From positions 1 to 41,323 of the forward strand of contig JAFGXO010000042.1 of assembly GCA_016936595.1 (NCBI GenBank): a stretch of 41,323 nt of DNA, given 5' to 3'. The notes beneath the pieces are model-generated. The model was not told where the DNA came from. It was given only the letters and a program-made list of their open reading frames with translations, and searched no databases. The first letter of the stretch is position 1, and each line of letters begins with the position of its first letter. Of the stretch, positions 7,657 to 16,474 are shown one piece after another. Source of the stretch: Bacteroidales bacterium. GTDB taxonomy: Bacteria; Bacteroidota; Bacteroidia; Bacteroidales; JAFGUD01. Position numbers and translations under genes: made by a program.

Positions 7657-8535
7657 ATGAAAACTATGAAAACGAAATCTTTATTTTTTATTGTATTTGT
7701 GATATTAAGCTCCGGCTTTTTAAATGCTCAGGTTTATAATGCTTGTAAAGGGCAAAATGCTGTTTATGAGGAAGTTTATGATGATCAAACCGGCGATGTT
7801 ACTTATGTTCCGGTTACTACCGATCAGTACGGAAATGCTGCCGGAAGTCAATACGACTTAGCTATTGATAGTGCCTTTCAGGGTGAAACTATTGCTGTTA
7901 TTCATCTTTATACCGGCGAAGGTTTTGACTTTAGTCTTCCGCTCTCGGCACTTAAACAAAAAGGTTTTGGTGTGTACAGATGGATGAATGCCCCGCCTCC
8001 TGCCGATTCTCTCCGAAAAGTGCTCGAAAACTGTTGTCAACTTTGGATTATTTCAAGTAGTTCTCAAATGTTAAATCAAGAACATATTGATGTGATAAAA
8101 GATTTTTTTGATGCCGGACATGGTGTTTATATTTGGGGTGATAACCAACCATATTATGCCGATGCAAATTATGTTGCTCAAGCTTTGTTTGGCGGACAAA
8201 TGCTCGGAAATTATTTTGGTGATAAGGTTGTGGGTTTAAAAGAACGTAATACTATGGGCGGTTTAGTTCCTCGGCACCTTATTACAACAGGTTTACAATA
8301 TGTTTACGAAGGCATAACTATTGCTACTATCCAAGAAAATCAAATGTTGCAACCTTTAATTTATAATTCCGAAGGTAATATTGTTGCAGCATATTATGAG
8401 CATGATGGTAAACGAGCTATTTTAGATGGAGGGTTTACTCGCTTATACGTGGCATGGGACAATGCCGGAACTGGTAGATATGTTAAAAATGCCGCAGCTT
8501 GGTTAGTCAATTATGAGCATTTTTACGATGAATAA
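7657..8535 (+). CDS. Secreted protein with GATase1-like fold (function unknown)
   Basis: The 292 aa protein begins with a Sec signal peptide (about 1-24, ending SGFLNAQ), so it is exported. The ATG at 7666 (MKTKSLFF) is an equally good start. The mature part has the alternation of hydrophobic strands and helices of a class I glutamine-amidotransferase-like domain: GETIAVIHLYTGEG, then LWIISSSSQMLNQEHIDVIK, then FFDAGHGVYIWGDNQP, and a late GKRAILDGGFTRLYV. No catalytic Cys/His/Glu triad is apparent. WGDNQP stands where a nucleophile elbow would be, so a ligand-binding or non-enzymatic role is more likely. The fold call is by pattern only. The gene stands alone and ends at a strong bidirectional terminator. 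Confidence 0.7.
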   Translation: MKTMKTKSLFFIVFVILSSGFLNAQVYNACKGQNAVYEEVYDDQTGDVTYVPVTTDQYGNAAGSQYDLAIDSAFQGETIAVIHLYTGEGFDFSLPLSALKQKGFGVYRWMNAPPPADSLRKVLENCCQLWIISSSSQMLNQEHIDVIKDFFDAGHGVYIWGDNQPYYADANYVAQALFGGQMLGNYFGDKVVGLKERNTMGGLVPRHLITTGLQYVYEGITIATIQENQMLQPLIYNSEGNIVAAYYEHDGKRAILDGGFTRLYVAWDNAGTGRYVKNAAAWLVNYEHFYDE

Positions 8536-8548
8536 ATTCTTGTATGCA

Positions 8549-8578
8549 AAAAAATCCACTCACCTGAGTGGATTTTTT
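8549..8578. terminator. Bidirectional Rho-independent terminator
   Basis: A 13 bp perfect stem (8549-8561 and 8566-8578) with a 4 nt loop ACCT and flanking A and T runs lies between the convergent genes ending at 8535 (+) and 8595 (-). It should serve both. Confidence 0.9.
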
Positions 8579-8594
8579 GTGTGCTATCTATTAA

Positions 8595-9962
8595 TTATTC
8601 GGGTGTGTTATCAAAAAACTTGGGATTAATAATCAACATTGTATAACAAAAATAATTTTTCCCCATATCCGGATTGCTTCCATAAACCATGTGAACTTTT
8701 GTGTCAGATGGCATTGCATAAGAACCACCAATTTTAAAAATAATATTTGGAGCAAATTTATGAGTGTAAGAAACATCAAAGCTTGTTCCTAATGCCGCAT
8801 CATAATATACATTGCCTCCGTTTGCATCAACTTCTTTTGTTACGTTTGTTGAAAGCATTGGCATAAATACGTTAAGATTAAACATTCTGCCTGGTTTTGG
8901 AGTAATTCCAATTTTAACAAAAGGATCCATAAAACCACCGCTTTTTGTTCCAACTTTTCCACTTGTTTGGTTTAAAAAATAATTAATGTTTCCTCCATAA
9001 TATGGGAAACGAGTTGAATATAACATATCAAATGCATGTTGAACATTGTTGTAATCAGCATCAGTGTTAGAATAATCTTTTCCAGAAATTAATTCAGCTC
9101 CGGCAATAATTTCTAATTTTTTGTTCATTGCTCTAAATCCTAATTCAGCAGAAAGTAAGTATGCTGAAATTTGTTTGTAAGTAGATCCGTCAGCAACTCT
9201 ACTCATGTCTGTACCATGTTGATAATAAGCAGATAAACCGGCAGTAATCCCATCAGTTGCTTTTTTTCCTTGATTAAGATGAAAAACTAAACCATGTGTT
9301 CCTTTAACTAACAATGGAATATCAGTGCGGCTTGTGTCTTGCTTTCCTGCCATGCTTGCTGTAATTGCAATGTAAGAATTGTCGTTTAATTGGTAATTAA
9401 AATTAATAAAATTTAGCATTTTAATTCTATCTGCATATATATTTGTAGAAATTTCAGCGTTTTTTGCTCCATCAGCATTGTACGATGCACCAAAATCTAA
9501 AGTAATTTTTCCGCTTTTGAATTGATATAATAATCCATCATAACTCATTCCTGTTGTCCCCCAGTTTCGTGTTGAGGTAATTCTCATGTCGTTGTAGTTC
9601 CATTGCTGACGCCCTAAAGTTAAACTTGATTTTCCGCCAATTTTTACTTTAAACCATGCTTCAAAAATATCTATAGCATTACTGTTTCCAATAATACCTG
9701 TGGCGTTATAAATATCATCAGATCCCCAAACTCTGGCATCTTGAAGCGAAAATCTTGTGTCAAATTTTTCACTTTTAAAGTTTAAATTAATTCTTGAGCG
9801 TTGATCAAATCCAAAAATGGCATCTGTATTTGCTTTAACAGGAACTTTATATCCGTGTAATGCTTGAAATCTGCTTCTGTATTCTCCGTCAATAACTAAT
9901 TGTGCATTAATATACGAAATTGACAAAATAGTCAGAAAAATAAAGATTATACTTTTTTTCAT
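8595..9962 (-). CDS. Outer membrane porin-like beta-barrel (alginate-export-type family)
   Basis: A 455 aa protein with a Sec signal peptide (1-20, ending YINAQ). The rest is alternating short amphipathic strands rich in aromatic residues and Asn/Gly, ending in an aromatic-rich strand (NYFCYTMLIINPKFF). The N-terminal half reads like alginate-export/porin family barrels: RSRINLNFKSEKFDTRFSLQ, then a WFKVKIGGKSSLTLGRQQW strand and YDGLLYQFKSGKITLDFGASY. Its substrate is not known. It lies 86 nt downstream of a double-rhodanese lipoprotein on the same strand with a terminator hairpin between them, so expression of the two is probably linked but attenuated. Confidence 0.8.
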   Translation of the reverse strand: MKKSIIFIFLTILSISYINAQLVIDGEYRSRFQALHGYKVPVKANTDAIFGFDQRSRINLNFKSEKFDTRFSLQDARVWGSDDIYNATGIIGNSNAIDIFEAWFKVKIGGKSSLTLGRQQWNYNDMRITSTRNWGTTGMSYDGLLYQFKSGKITLDFGASYNADGAKNAEISTNIYADRIKMLNFINFNYQLNDNSYIAITASMAGKQDTSRTDIPLLVKGTHGLVFHLNQGKKATDGITAGLSAYYQHGTDMSRVADGSTYKQISAYLLSAELGFRAMNKKLEIIAGAELISGKDYSNTDADYNNVQHAFDMLYSTRFPYYGGNINYFLNQTSGKVGTKSGGFMDPFVKIGITPKPGRMFNLNVFMPMLSTNVTKEVDANGGNVYYDAALGTSFDVSYTHKFAPNIIFKIGGSYAMPSDTKVHMVYGSNPDMGKNYFCYTMLIINPKFFDNTPE

Positions 9963-10007
9963 AATTATTTGAGTTTATGTTTTTTTTTAAATCAGTTTTT
10001 TGAGTTT

Positions 10008-10035
10008 AAAAAAGTCGGGCAAAATAATGCCCGAC
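10008..10035 (-). terminator. Rho-independent terminator/attenuator between rhodanese and porin genes
   Basis: The 7 bp GC-rich stem GTCGGGC/GCCCGAC (10014-10020 and 10029-10035) with an 8 nt loop is followed on the minus strand by six T (10013-10008). It lies just after the rhodanese stop codon. Confidence 0.8.
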
Positions 10036-10048
10036 CTTATTTTTTGTA

Positions 10049-11107
10049 TTATCCACAACTTGGCCCGTCGCTTGTTGCATTAGGGTCAACTTCTTCTTCA
10101 ATATATTCATAATTATTAATAGCTCCATCACCAAAAGCATGCCAGTCATTTGCTTTTAAAATATTGTGCATAAAGCTATTAGCACCAAAACCTAATGATT
10201 TTGCATCATATCCTAAAATAGTTAAATAGGCTGTAACAAATGCAGCGTGTTGTCCTGTAAAACAGTAAGTTACAACTGGTTTGTCGATTGGTAAAGTGTA
10301 TAATGAAGCTGTGCTTGCAAGTGATTGTTTTGGAGTGTATTGGATAGCTCCTGGTATGTGTCCTTGATCGTATTTGTCTGTAGGCCAGTAGTTCATAATG
10401 TAATATTGGTTACCATTAACAAATAAATCTTCGGCTTTAACTAAATGGCTGCTGAATGGGCTTTCTAAAGCAGCTTGAGCTCTAACTTTTAAAATTTCTT
10501 GAGGGTCTGTTAATCCAGTGTTTAAAGTTGGATGATCGCCTGCCGGGTTCATTGCATTCCCTGCTGTTTCTAATTGATCCTCGTAATCTGATGATATTTT
10601 TGCACTCCATAAATTTTGTGCGAAAACAGGATTCCATGAGCTCATTCCAAATTTTAATGCATAAACATTATCATAACCTAATATTCTTAATACGCTTGTT
10701 GCATAGCTTGCAGATTGGCCTGAATAACAAACAAGAATTATTTTGTCATAATCTGCAGGTACTATTTGATTTTCAAAATAATCAATTAAATCTGCTGATT
10801 TGATATTGGTTGCATGGTCGATATGACCTGACAGAAAATCAACTTCTCCTCTTAAATCAATAACTTTATATTTTGCGTTATCAATATTTTCATAAACATC
10901 TGTTGCACTTATCATTGCAGGTACTTGATCTCCATTGATAAAGTTGCCGTTTGTTTCTAAATATTGTACTAATACTTCAAATTCATTTACTTCAACTGTT
11001 GCTGTTGAATCTCCATTTGTTGAGTTATCTCCTTCACTTCCACAGCTTGTTGCAAATAAAAAAGCTGTTAAAATAAAAGATAAAAATAAAACAGAATACT
11101 TTTTCAT
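10049..11107 (-). CDS. Tandem rhodanese-domain lipoprotein
   Basis: A 352 aa exported lipoprotein. The signal peptide ends in the lipobox FATSC, with Cys22 as the acylation site. Two rhodanese domains follow. The first (about 60-165) has VIDLRGEVDFLSGHIDHA and the active loop CYSGQS with Cys127. The second (about 215-325) has YDQGHIPGAIQY and the loop CFTGQH with Cys282. Both catalytic cysteines are kept, so persulfide or sulfur-transfer chemistry in the periplasm or at the outer membrane is plausible. The protein ends DPNATSDGPSCG with an extra Cys351. It precedes the porin-like barrel gene. Sulfur-compound uptake or handling is a reasonable guess, but no substrate can be read from the sequence. 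Confidence 0.88.
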   Translation of the reverse strand: MKKYSVLFLSFILTAFLFATSCGSEGDNSTNGDSTATVEVNEFEVLVQYLETNGNFINGDQVPAMISATDVYENIDNAKYKVIDLRGEVDFLSGHIDHATNIKSADLIDYFENQIVPADYDKIILVCYSGQSASYATSVLRILGYDNVYALKFGMSSWNPVFAQNLWSAKISSDYEDQLETAGNAMNPAGDHPTLNTGLTDPQEILKVRAQAALESPFSSHLVKAEDLFVNGNQYYIMNYWPTDKYDQGHIPGAIQYTPKQSLASTASLYTLPIDKPVVTYCFTGQHAAFVTAYLTILGYDAKSLGFGANSFMHNILKANDWHAFGDGAINNYEYIEEEVDPNATSDGPSCG

Positions 11108-11958
11108 AATAATTGTTTTTTTGGGTTTTAAAATATATTTTAATGCAAATATGTCGGAGTCTAACCTTATTTTTAATGATAAAAATCAGTAATTTGAAAA
11201 ATTGATTGAAAACATATTCTATAGTTGTTTATTAAGTGATTTTATTTTTAAAATTAAGTGATTGATATGCAGTAATAATCAACAATTTTTGATATGTTGA
11301 TGTTGTTTTTAAATATTATAAATATTTTTGTAAGCTTATTTTTTTGTCTTTTGTTTGATTAAATAATTAATTTAATTTTTATTTTGTATTTTTTTTTATT
11401 ATTTTATTGTTTTTTAATTTATGTTATTCAAAATCTTTTATTGTGTTTTGTATAATGTTAACTTTGATATATGTAAACTTATGCTTTTAAACATCTTACG
11501 GATATTTTTTGTGAGGATTTTGTTCTTTTTTTAAATAAAGTTCAGAATTTATTTTTTGCTTAAATTTTTTTGTCGTAAAACATTATTCGCTGTTAAATAT
11601 ATTGTTTAATTTAATCACATTAGAGAATGATTTTCTATTTTGAAAGTTGAAAAATGCAATGTAAACAAATGTTAAGAGTACTTAGTTGCTAAATCATATA
11701 GTAGATCAATTTAAAACTAAAACATTATATATGATAGATTTTATTATATGTGAGCTTATTTTATATTTTAATTCTATTTCTAAAGCAACTTATTGCTTCT
11801 ATTATTTCAAAATTTATGTTATTATTTTTTATAAAAGGAAACATTTTTTTTTACTTTTGCAAACTTGAAAGTTGTTAGTAATAGAGCTTAATTTTAATTT
11901 GTAACTCTACAAACTTGTGAACTTTATTAAAAAATTTAACTTGATAAACTTAATTATA
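11108..11958. other. 850 bp AT-rich gap without a recognisable gene
   Basis: This stretch separates the rhodanese lipoprotein start (-) from alaS (+). It is extremely AT-rich with long T runs, and short open frames in it have no plausible composition or start. The only signal I can support is a TACTTTTG -7 box at 11852-11859, which fits alaS transcription with a leader of about 90 nt. I see no tRNA, hairpin array or riboswitch. Confidence 0.6.
11852..11859 (+). promoter_or_regulatory. -7 box of the alaS promoter
   Basis: TACTTTTG followed by C fits TAnnTTTG. It lies about 100 nt upstream of the alaS ATG. No -33 TTTG is seen at the expected distance. Confidence 0.4.
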
Positions 11959-14574
11959 ATGACATCAAAAGAAATTAGACAAGCTTTTTTAGACTATTTT
12001 GAGTCTAAGCAACATAAAATAGTATCGTCGGCTCCGATGGTTGTAAAAGGTGACCCTACTTTAATGTTTACAAATGCAGGAATGAACCAATTTAAGGATA
12101 TTTTTCTGGAACTTCGTCAACCCGATGCTAAAAGAGTTGCCGATTCTCAAAAATGTCTTCGAGTTTCCGGTAAACATAATGATTTAGAGGAAGTTGGCAA
12201 GGATACTTATCACCATACTATGTTTGAGATGCTTGGTAATTGGTCTTTTGGTGATTATTTTAAAGCCGAAGCAATAGAGTGGGGTTGGGAATTTTTAACC
12301 GAAATAATGAAACTCGATAAAAACAGACTTTATGCAACTGTTTTTGAAGGTGATATTGCTGATAATTTAGAAAAAGATACAGAAGCCGAAAATTTCTGGA
12401 AAAAATATTTACCCGAAGATAGAATTTTAAATGGTAGTAAAAAAGATAATTTTTGGGAAATGGGTGAAACAGGTCCATGTGGTCCATGTTCTGAAATTCA
12501 TATTGATTTGCGCACCCAAGAAGAACGTCTTAAAATTTCGGGTAGAGAATTGGTTAATAAAGATCACCCGCTTGTAATAGAAATTTGGAATTTGGTTTTT
12601 ATTCAATTTAACCGAAAACAAAGTGGTGAACTTGAACAACTGCCTAAAAAACATGTAGATACCGGTATGGGATTTGAACGTTTGTGTATGGCTGTTCAGG
12701 GTAAATTTTCCAACTATGACACCGATGTTTTTCAACCAATAATTTGCAAAATTGCTGAACTTTCCGGCTTTAAATATGGTGTTTCTGATGAAGTTGATAT
12801 TGCAATGAGGGTTATTGCTGATCATTTTAGAACAATTGCTTTTTCAATTGCCGATGGTCAACTTCCGGCAAATGAAAAGGCTGGTTACGTTATTCGTAGG
12901 ATATTAAGACGAGCAGTGCGTTATGCTTTTACTTTTTTGGAACAAAAAACTTCTTTTTTACATAAACTATTGCCTGTTTTAATTGAAGTTATGGGCGAAC
13001 AATATCCCGAAATAACTCTTCAACAGCAACTTATCACTAAAGTTATCGAAGAAGAAGAACTTTCGTTTTTAAATACTTTAGATACGGGCATTCATCTTTT
13101 AAATAATGCTATCGAAATTTTAATTGCCGAAAAAGAAAATGTTTTAGATGGTAAGTTAGCTTTTACATTATATGATTCTTTTGGATTTCCCCCGGATTTA
13201 ACTGAGCTTATTCTTTCAGAAAAAGGTTTTATGTTGGATAAAAAAGGTTTTGATGAACACATGAATGTTCAAAAAGATCGTTCAAGAAATACTATTAAGC
13301 AAGAAACTGATGAATGGATTAATGTTTATGATGATGATATTGAAGAATTTGTTGGCTACGACAGAACCGAAGCAAGAGTGAGAATTTCGAGATATCGTAA
13401 AGCTAAAGTTAGAGGTAAAGATGAATATCATATTGTTTTTAATTTAACTCCTTTTTATGCCGAAAGTGGTGGTCAGGTTGGTGATACTGGCTATTTTGAA
13501 GCCGACGGTGAAAAAATTGAAATATTTGACACTCAAAAAGAGCATAATCAAATAGTTCATGTAACTAAAAAAATACCTGGAAATATTAATTTAGAATTTA
13601 GGGCGGTTGTTAACTCAAAAAAACAAAAGCTTACTGCCGCAAATCACAGTGCTACTCACTTGCTCCATTTTGTTTTGCGTAAAGTTATAGGTGAGCATGT
13701 TGAACAAAAAGGTTCGCTGGTAGATTCTGAAAAATTACGCTTTGATTTTGCTCATTATCAAAAACTTACGGTTCAACAAATCAAGGAGGTTGAAAATTTG
13801 GTTAATGGTTTAATAAGATTAAATATTCCTTTAAGTGAGTTCAGAAATATTCCTATAAACGAAGCTAAAGATATGGGGGCTATGGCTTTGTTTGGCGAAA
13901 AATACGGTGATACTGTGCGGGTTATTCGTTTTGGTGAATCGGTTGAGCTTTGTGGTGGTATTCATGTTAATGCTACCGGCGAAATAGGCATGTTTAAAAT
14001 TATTAGCGAAAGTGCTATTGCTGCGGGTATTAGAAGAATAGAAGCTATAACAGCTTTCGAAATTGAAAACTATATTAATGATCTTGAAAATACGATTGAT
14101 TCTATTAAAAATGTTTTAAAAGTGCCTGATAAAATTGCTCAAAAAGTCGAAAAACTTGTTGAAGAAAATAAGACTCTTAAAAAGCAAGTTGAGTTAATGC
14201 AAAAAGAAAAAATAAAGTTTATCAAGCAAGATCTAAAAGCAAATATTCAAGAGGTTAATGGCATGAATGTTATTATCGCTAAACTTGATGCTCCAAATGC
14301 CGATTTTTTAAAACAGATAAGTTTTGATTTAAAAGGAGAGGTTAGTAATTTGTTTTTAACTTTTGCTGCCGAGTTGAACGGAAAGGCTTTTTTATCTGTT
14401 ATGCTTGGTAATGAGCTTGTTGAAAAAGGGATGAATGCAAATACTATCATTCGCGAAATTGCTAAAGAAATTCAGGGAGGTGGAGGAGGACAACCATTTT
14501 ACGCAACTGCCGGAGGGAAAAACCCTAAAGGCATTGAGGCTGCTCTTAAAAAATGCTTAGAAATAATATCATAG
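11959..14574 (+). CDS. alaS: Alanine--tRNA ligase
   Basis: This class II synthetase charges tRNA-Ala in the cytoplasm and edits Ser/Gly mischarging. I place the start at the ATG at 11959 (MTSKEIRQAFLDYF, 871 aa), because that is where the family's conserved N terminus begins. A longer frame opening at a GTG at 11917 adds 14 unconserved residues. The catalytic domain has APMVVKGDPTLMFTNAGMNQF and HHTMFEMLGNWSFGDYFK. The editing domain has the zinc ligands HSATHLLH and CGGIH. A coiled-coil linker and the C-Ala domain, with GGGGGQPFYATAGGKNP near the C terminus, complete it. The gene is monocistronic and ends at a strong terminator. Confidence 0.98.
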   Translation: MTSKEIRQAFLDYFESKQHKIVSSAPMVVKGDPTLMFTNAGMNQFKDIFLELRQPDAKRVADSQKCLRVSGKHNDLEEVGKDTYHHTMFEMLGNWSFGDYFKAEAIEWGWEFLTEIMKLDKNRLYATVFEGDIADNLEKDTEAENFWKKYLPEDRILNGSKKDNFWEMGETGPCGPCSEIHIDLRTQEERLKISGRELVNKDHPLVIEIWNLVFIQFNRKQSGELEQLPKKHVDTGMGFERLCMAVQGKFSNYDTDVFQPIICKIAELSGFKYGVSDEVDIAMRVIADHFRTIAFSIADGQLPANEKAGYVIRRILRRAVRYAFTFLEQKTSFLHKLLPVLIEVMGEQYPEITLQQQLITKVIEEEELSFLNTLDTGIHLLNNAIEILIAEKENVLDGKLAFTLYDSFGFPPDLTELILSEKGFMLDKKGFDEHMNVQKDRSRNTIKQETDEWINVYDDDIEEFVGYDRTEARVRISRYRKAKVRGKDEYHIVFNLTPFYAESGGQVGDTGYFEADGEKIEIFDTQKEHNQIVHVTKKIPGNINLEFRAVVNSKKQKLTAANHSATHLLHFVLRKVIGEHVEQKGSLVDSEKLRFDFAHYQKLTVQQIKEVENLVNGLIRLNIPLSEFRNIPINEAKDMGAMALFGEKYGDTVRVIRFGESVELCGGIHVNATGEIGMFKIISESAIAAGIRRIEAITAFEIENYINDLENTIDSIKNVLKVPDKIAQKVEKLVEENKTLKKQVELMQKEKIKFIKQDLKANIQEVNGMNVIIAKLDAPNADFLKQISFDLKGEVSNLFLTFAAELNGKAFLSVMLGNELVEKGMNANTIIREIAKEIQGGGGGQPFYATAGGKNPKGIEAALKKCLEIIS

Positions 14575-14595
14575 TTTGTTTTAGTTGAACTTATT

Positions 14596-14633
14596 AAAAA
14601 CACCCCTATAGTTTGTTCTTTAGGGGTGTTTTT
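14596..14633. terminator. Bidirectional Rho-independent terminator
   Basis: Stem 14596-14608 pairs with 14621-14633 (core CACCCCTA/TAGGGGTG, A/T outer arms) around a 12 nt loop, followed by a T run. It separates convergent alaS (+) and the pseudouridine synthase gene (-). Confidence 0.9.
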
Positions 14634-14653
14634 TTATTAATTTTTAAAAAAAA

Positions 14654-15331
14654 TTACAGATTAAAAAAGTTATCCCAAACTTGATCGTGTGGTGGTTGAG
14701 CAAAAGCAATTATTTTTTCTTTAGAAACAGGGTGAATAAATTCAATTTGGCGAGAATGTAAGTGAATGCCGCCGTCTTCATTTGAACGTTTAGCTCCGTA
14801 TTTTAAGTCGCCTTTTATGTGCAAACCAATTTTTGCTAATTGAGCTCTTATTTGATGATGTCTTCCTGTATGTAATTCAATTTCAAGCAAGTAATAAGTT
14901 CTGGACGCACCAATTAGTTTATAACTTAAGCTTGCTTCTTTAGCTTGTTTGCCTGGTTTATTGAATGCTTTTGTTTTATTTGTTTGTTTATCTTTTAGTA
15001 AATAATGTGTTAAAGTTCCATTTACCGGATCAGGAGCTTTGTCCACAACCGCCCAGTATGTTTTAACTATTTCGCGGGTATTAAATATTTTGTTTAATCT
15101 CTCTAATGCTTTGCTTGTTTTAGCCATAACAAGAACTCCGCTTGTAGGTCTATCTAAACGATGTGGTAAACCTAAATATATGTTACCGGGTTTATTATAT
15201 TTTTTCTTTAAATACTCTTTTCCCATATCTAAAATTGTTTCATCTCCGGTTTTATCTCCTTGCGATAAAGTTCCTGCGGGTTTATTTACTATAAGCAGGT
15301 GATTATCTTCATGTAATATTTCTAATGCCAT
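14654..15331 (-). CDS. RluA-family pseudouridine synthase
   Basis: A 225 aa enzyme that isomerises uridine to pseudouridine in rRNA or tRNA. The catalytic motif is HRLDRPTSGVLVMAKT with Asp60, and the second conserved block is HTGRHHQIRAQLAKIGLHIKG. There is no S4 domain, as in compact RluA members. I start at the ATG at 15331 (MALEILHEDNHLLIVNKPAG), which matches the family. The frame runs 16 codons further upstream, but that stretch contains the TAACTTTG -7 box at 15346-15353, so it should be leader rather than protein. The exact RNA target (RluA, RluC, RluD or TruC type) cannot be settled by eye. Confidence 0.9.
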   Translation of the reverse strand: MALEILHEDNHLLIVNKPAGTLSQGDKTGDETILDMGKEYLKKKYNKPGNIYLGLPHRLDRPTSGVLVMAKTSKALERLNKIFNTREIVKTYWAVVDKAPDPVNGTLTHYLLKDKQTNKTKAFNKPGKQAKEASLSYKLIGASRTYYLLEIELHTGRHHQIRAQLAKIGLHIKGDLKYGAKRSNEDGGIHLHSRQIEFIHPVSKEKIIAFAQPPHDQVWDNFFNL

Positions 15332-15345
15332 ATTAAAATTTTTTG

Positions 15346-15353
15346 CAAAGTTA
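15346..15353 (-). promoter_or_regulatory. -7 box deciding the pseudouridine synthase start
   Basis: TAACTTTG on the minus strand, followed by C, lies 14 nt before the ATG at 15331. It falls inside a longer possible open frame and argues for the shorter protein. Confidence 0.45.
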
Positions 15354-15422
15354 AATAAATCTTTGTTTAACGATGTCAATAAAAATTATTTTATTTTTGC
15401 CCACTAATTTAAACAACAAAAA

Positions 15423-16049
15423 ATGAATTGGTTAACAATTTTGGGTTATTTTGCTTCTTTAATAGTGGCAACAGGAATGATGATGAGCTCGTTAAAGACT
15501 TTAAGATGGGTGAATTTATTTGGTGCTATTACTTTTTCAACTTATGGTTATTTAATTGGTGCTTTGCCGGTTGGAATATTAAATTCTTTTATAGTTACTA
15601 TTGATATTTATTATTTGATCACTATTTATTCAAAAAAAGAATATTTTAAAACTTTGCCGGTGCGTGGTGATAATCTTTATTTATTGCAATTTTTAGAATA
15701 TTATAAAAATGATATAAAAAAATTTTTCCCCGATTTTTATTATAAACCTGAGCTTAACAAATTTAGTTTTTTCATTTTAAGAGATATGGCTGTTGCAGGT
15801 ATTGTTTTGGCAAGTGAATATGAACCCGAAACACTTAAAATTTCACTTGATTATACAATTCCTCAATATAGAGATTTTAAAGTTGGTAAATATGTTTATG
15901 ATGTTCATATTCAGAAATTTATAGATGCCGGATATAAAATCCTTATTGCTTTTCCGTCGTCAAATAAGCAAAAAAAATATTTTTCTAAAATGGGTTTTAT
16001 TGAAACTAACCACAATGGTAAAATTTCCTTCACAAAAAATTTATCATAA
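15423..16049 (+). CDS. YgjV-like inner membrane protein with a soluble C-terminal domain
   Basis: A 208 aa protein. The first 75 residues hold about three membrane segments (LTILGYFASLIVATGMMMSS, VNLFGAITFSTYGYLIGAL, GILNSFIVTIDIYYLITIYS) in the style of the YgjV/Imp-YgjV family of unknown function. The remaining 130 residues are soluble and end in a pattern like the last part of a GNAT acetyltransferase: FIDAGYKILIAFPSSNKQKKYFSKMGFIET, in which a strand-helix pair leads to the 'K-MGF' turn. This acyltransferase resemblance is weak and the acetyl-CoA loop is not clear. The gene is divergent from the pseudouridine synthase gene. A TATTTTTG -7 box (15392-15399) lies just before the start. Confidence 0.65.
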   Translation: MNWLTILGYFASLIVATGMMMSSLKTLRWVNLFGAITFSTYGYLIGALPVGILNSFIVTIDIYYLITIYSKKEYFKTLPVRGDNLYLLQFLEYYKNDIKKFFPDFYYKPELNKFSFFILRDMAVAGIVLASEYEPETLKISLDYTIPQYRDFKVGKYVYDVHIQKFIDAGYKILIAFPSSNKQKKYFSKMGFIETNHNGKISFTKNLS

Positions 16050-16090
16050 AAAAAAGGAATACCCCAAAACATAATGTTAAAGGATATTCC
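16050..16090 (-). terminator. Rho-independent terminator after the HMA-like gene
   Basis: On the minus strand a hairpin (16056-16064 with 16082-16090, one mismatch) is followed by a run of T at 16055-16050. It lies 21 nt past the stop of the gene at 16112. Confidence 0.6.
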
Positions 16091-16111
16091 CCAGCTATGA
16101 ACAAAAAAATC

Positions 16112-16474
16112 TTAATTCTGATTATGTCCGCAAGGATGACTACAGTTATGTGATCCTGTATTGGTGCTTGTATTAGCTACATACTCGGCAGTATAACCTT
16201 TATCTGTTAATACTTTTGCAACATCTGCTTTGGTAATTAAACTTTTGTTAAATTTTACAGTTACAATGTTTGTGATTAAATCTAAATTTGAACTTTGAAC
16301 ACCATCTGTGTTATTTAACGCTGTTTCGATTATGGTTTTACATTGATCACCTTGTGAATTTACTTTGTATTTTACTGTTTGTATAGGGTTATCTTTTGAA
16401 CATTGTGAGTATCCTGTTACTTGTAGTGCTAAAAAAAGCACTAAAAAACTTGCTAAAATTTTCATTGTTTTCAT
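16112..16474 (-). CDS. Secreted HMA-like (heavy-metal-associated) domain protein
   Basis: A 120 aa protein with a signal peptide (about 1-24, ending TGYSQ). One ferredoxin-like HMA domain follows (about 30-100): TVKYKVNSQGDQCKTIIETA, VQSSNLDLITNIVTVKF, ITKADVAKVLTDKGYTAEYV. The canonical GMxCxxC metal loop is reduced to a single Cys (GDQCKT), so metal binding there is doubtful. The C-terminal tail GSHNCSHPCGHNQN has three His and two Cys and could bind metal instead. A second in-frame ATG three codons in (MKILASF) is also possible. A HYC_CC_PP-like protein gene sits upstream on the same strand, which supports a link to copper or other soft-metal handling. Confidence 0.75.
   Translation of the reverse strand: MKTMKILASFLVLFLALQVTGYSQCSKDNPIQTVKYKVNSQGDQCKTIIETALNNTDGVQSSNLDLITNIVTVKFNKSLITKADVAKVLTDKGYTAEYVANTSTNTGSHNCSHPCGHNQN

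Noticed and set aside
11686-11868. Possible 60-codon gene in the alaS upstream gap
   Set aside because: It needs a TTG start, is dominated by Phe/Tyr/Ile from AT richness, and overlaps the likely alaS promoter.
11917-11958. Longer alaS N terminus from a GTG at 11917
   Set aside because: The extra 14 residues are not part of the conserved AlaRS start, and the ATG at 11959 matches the family.
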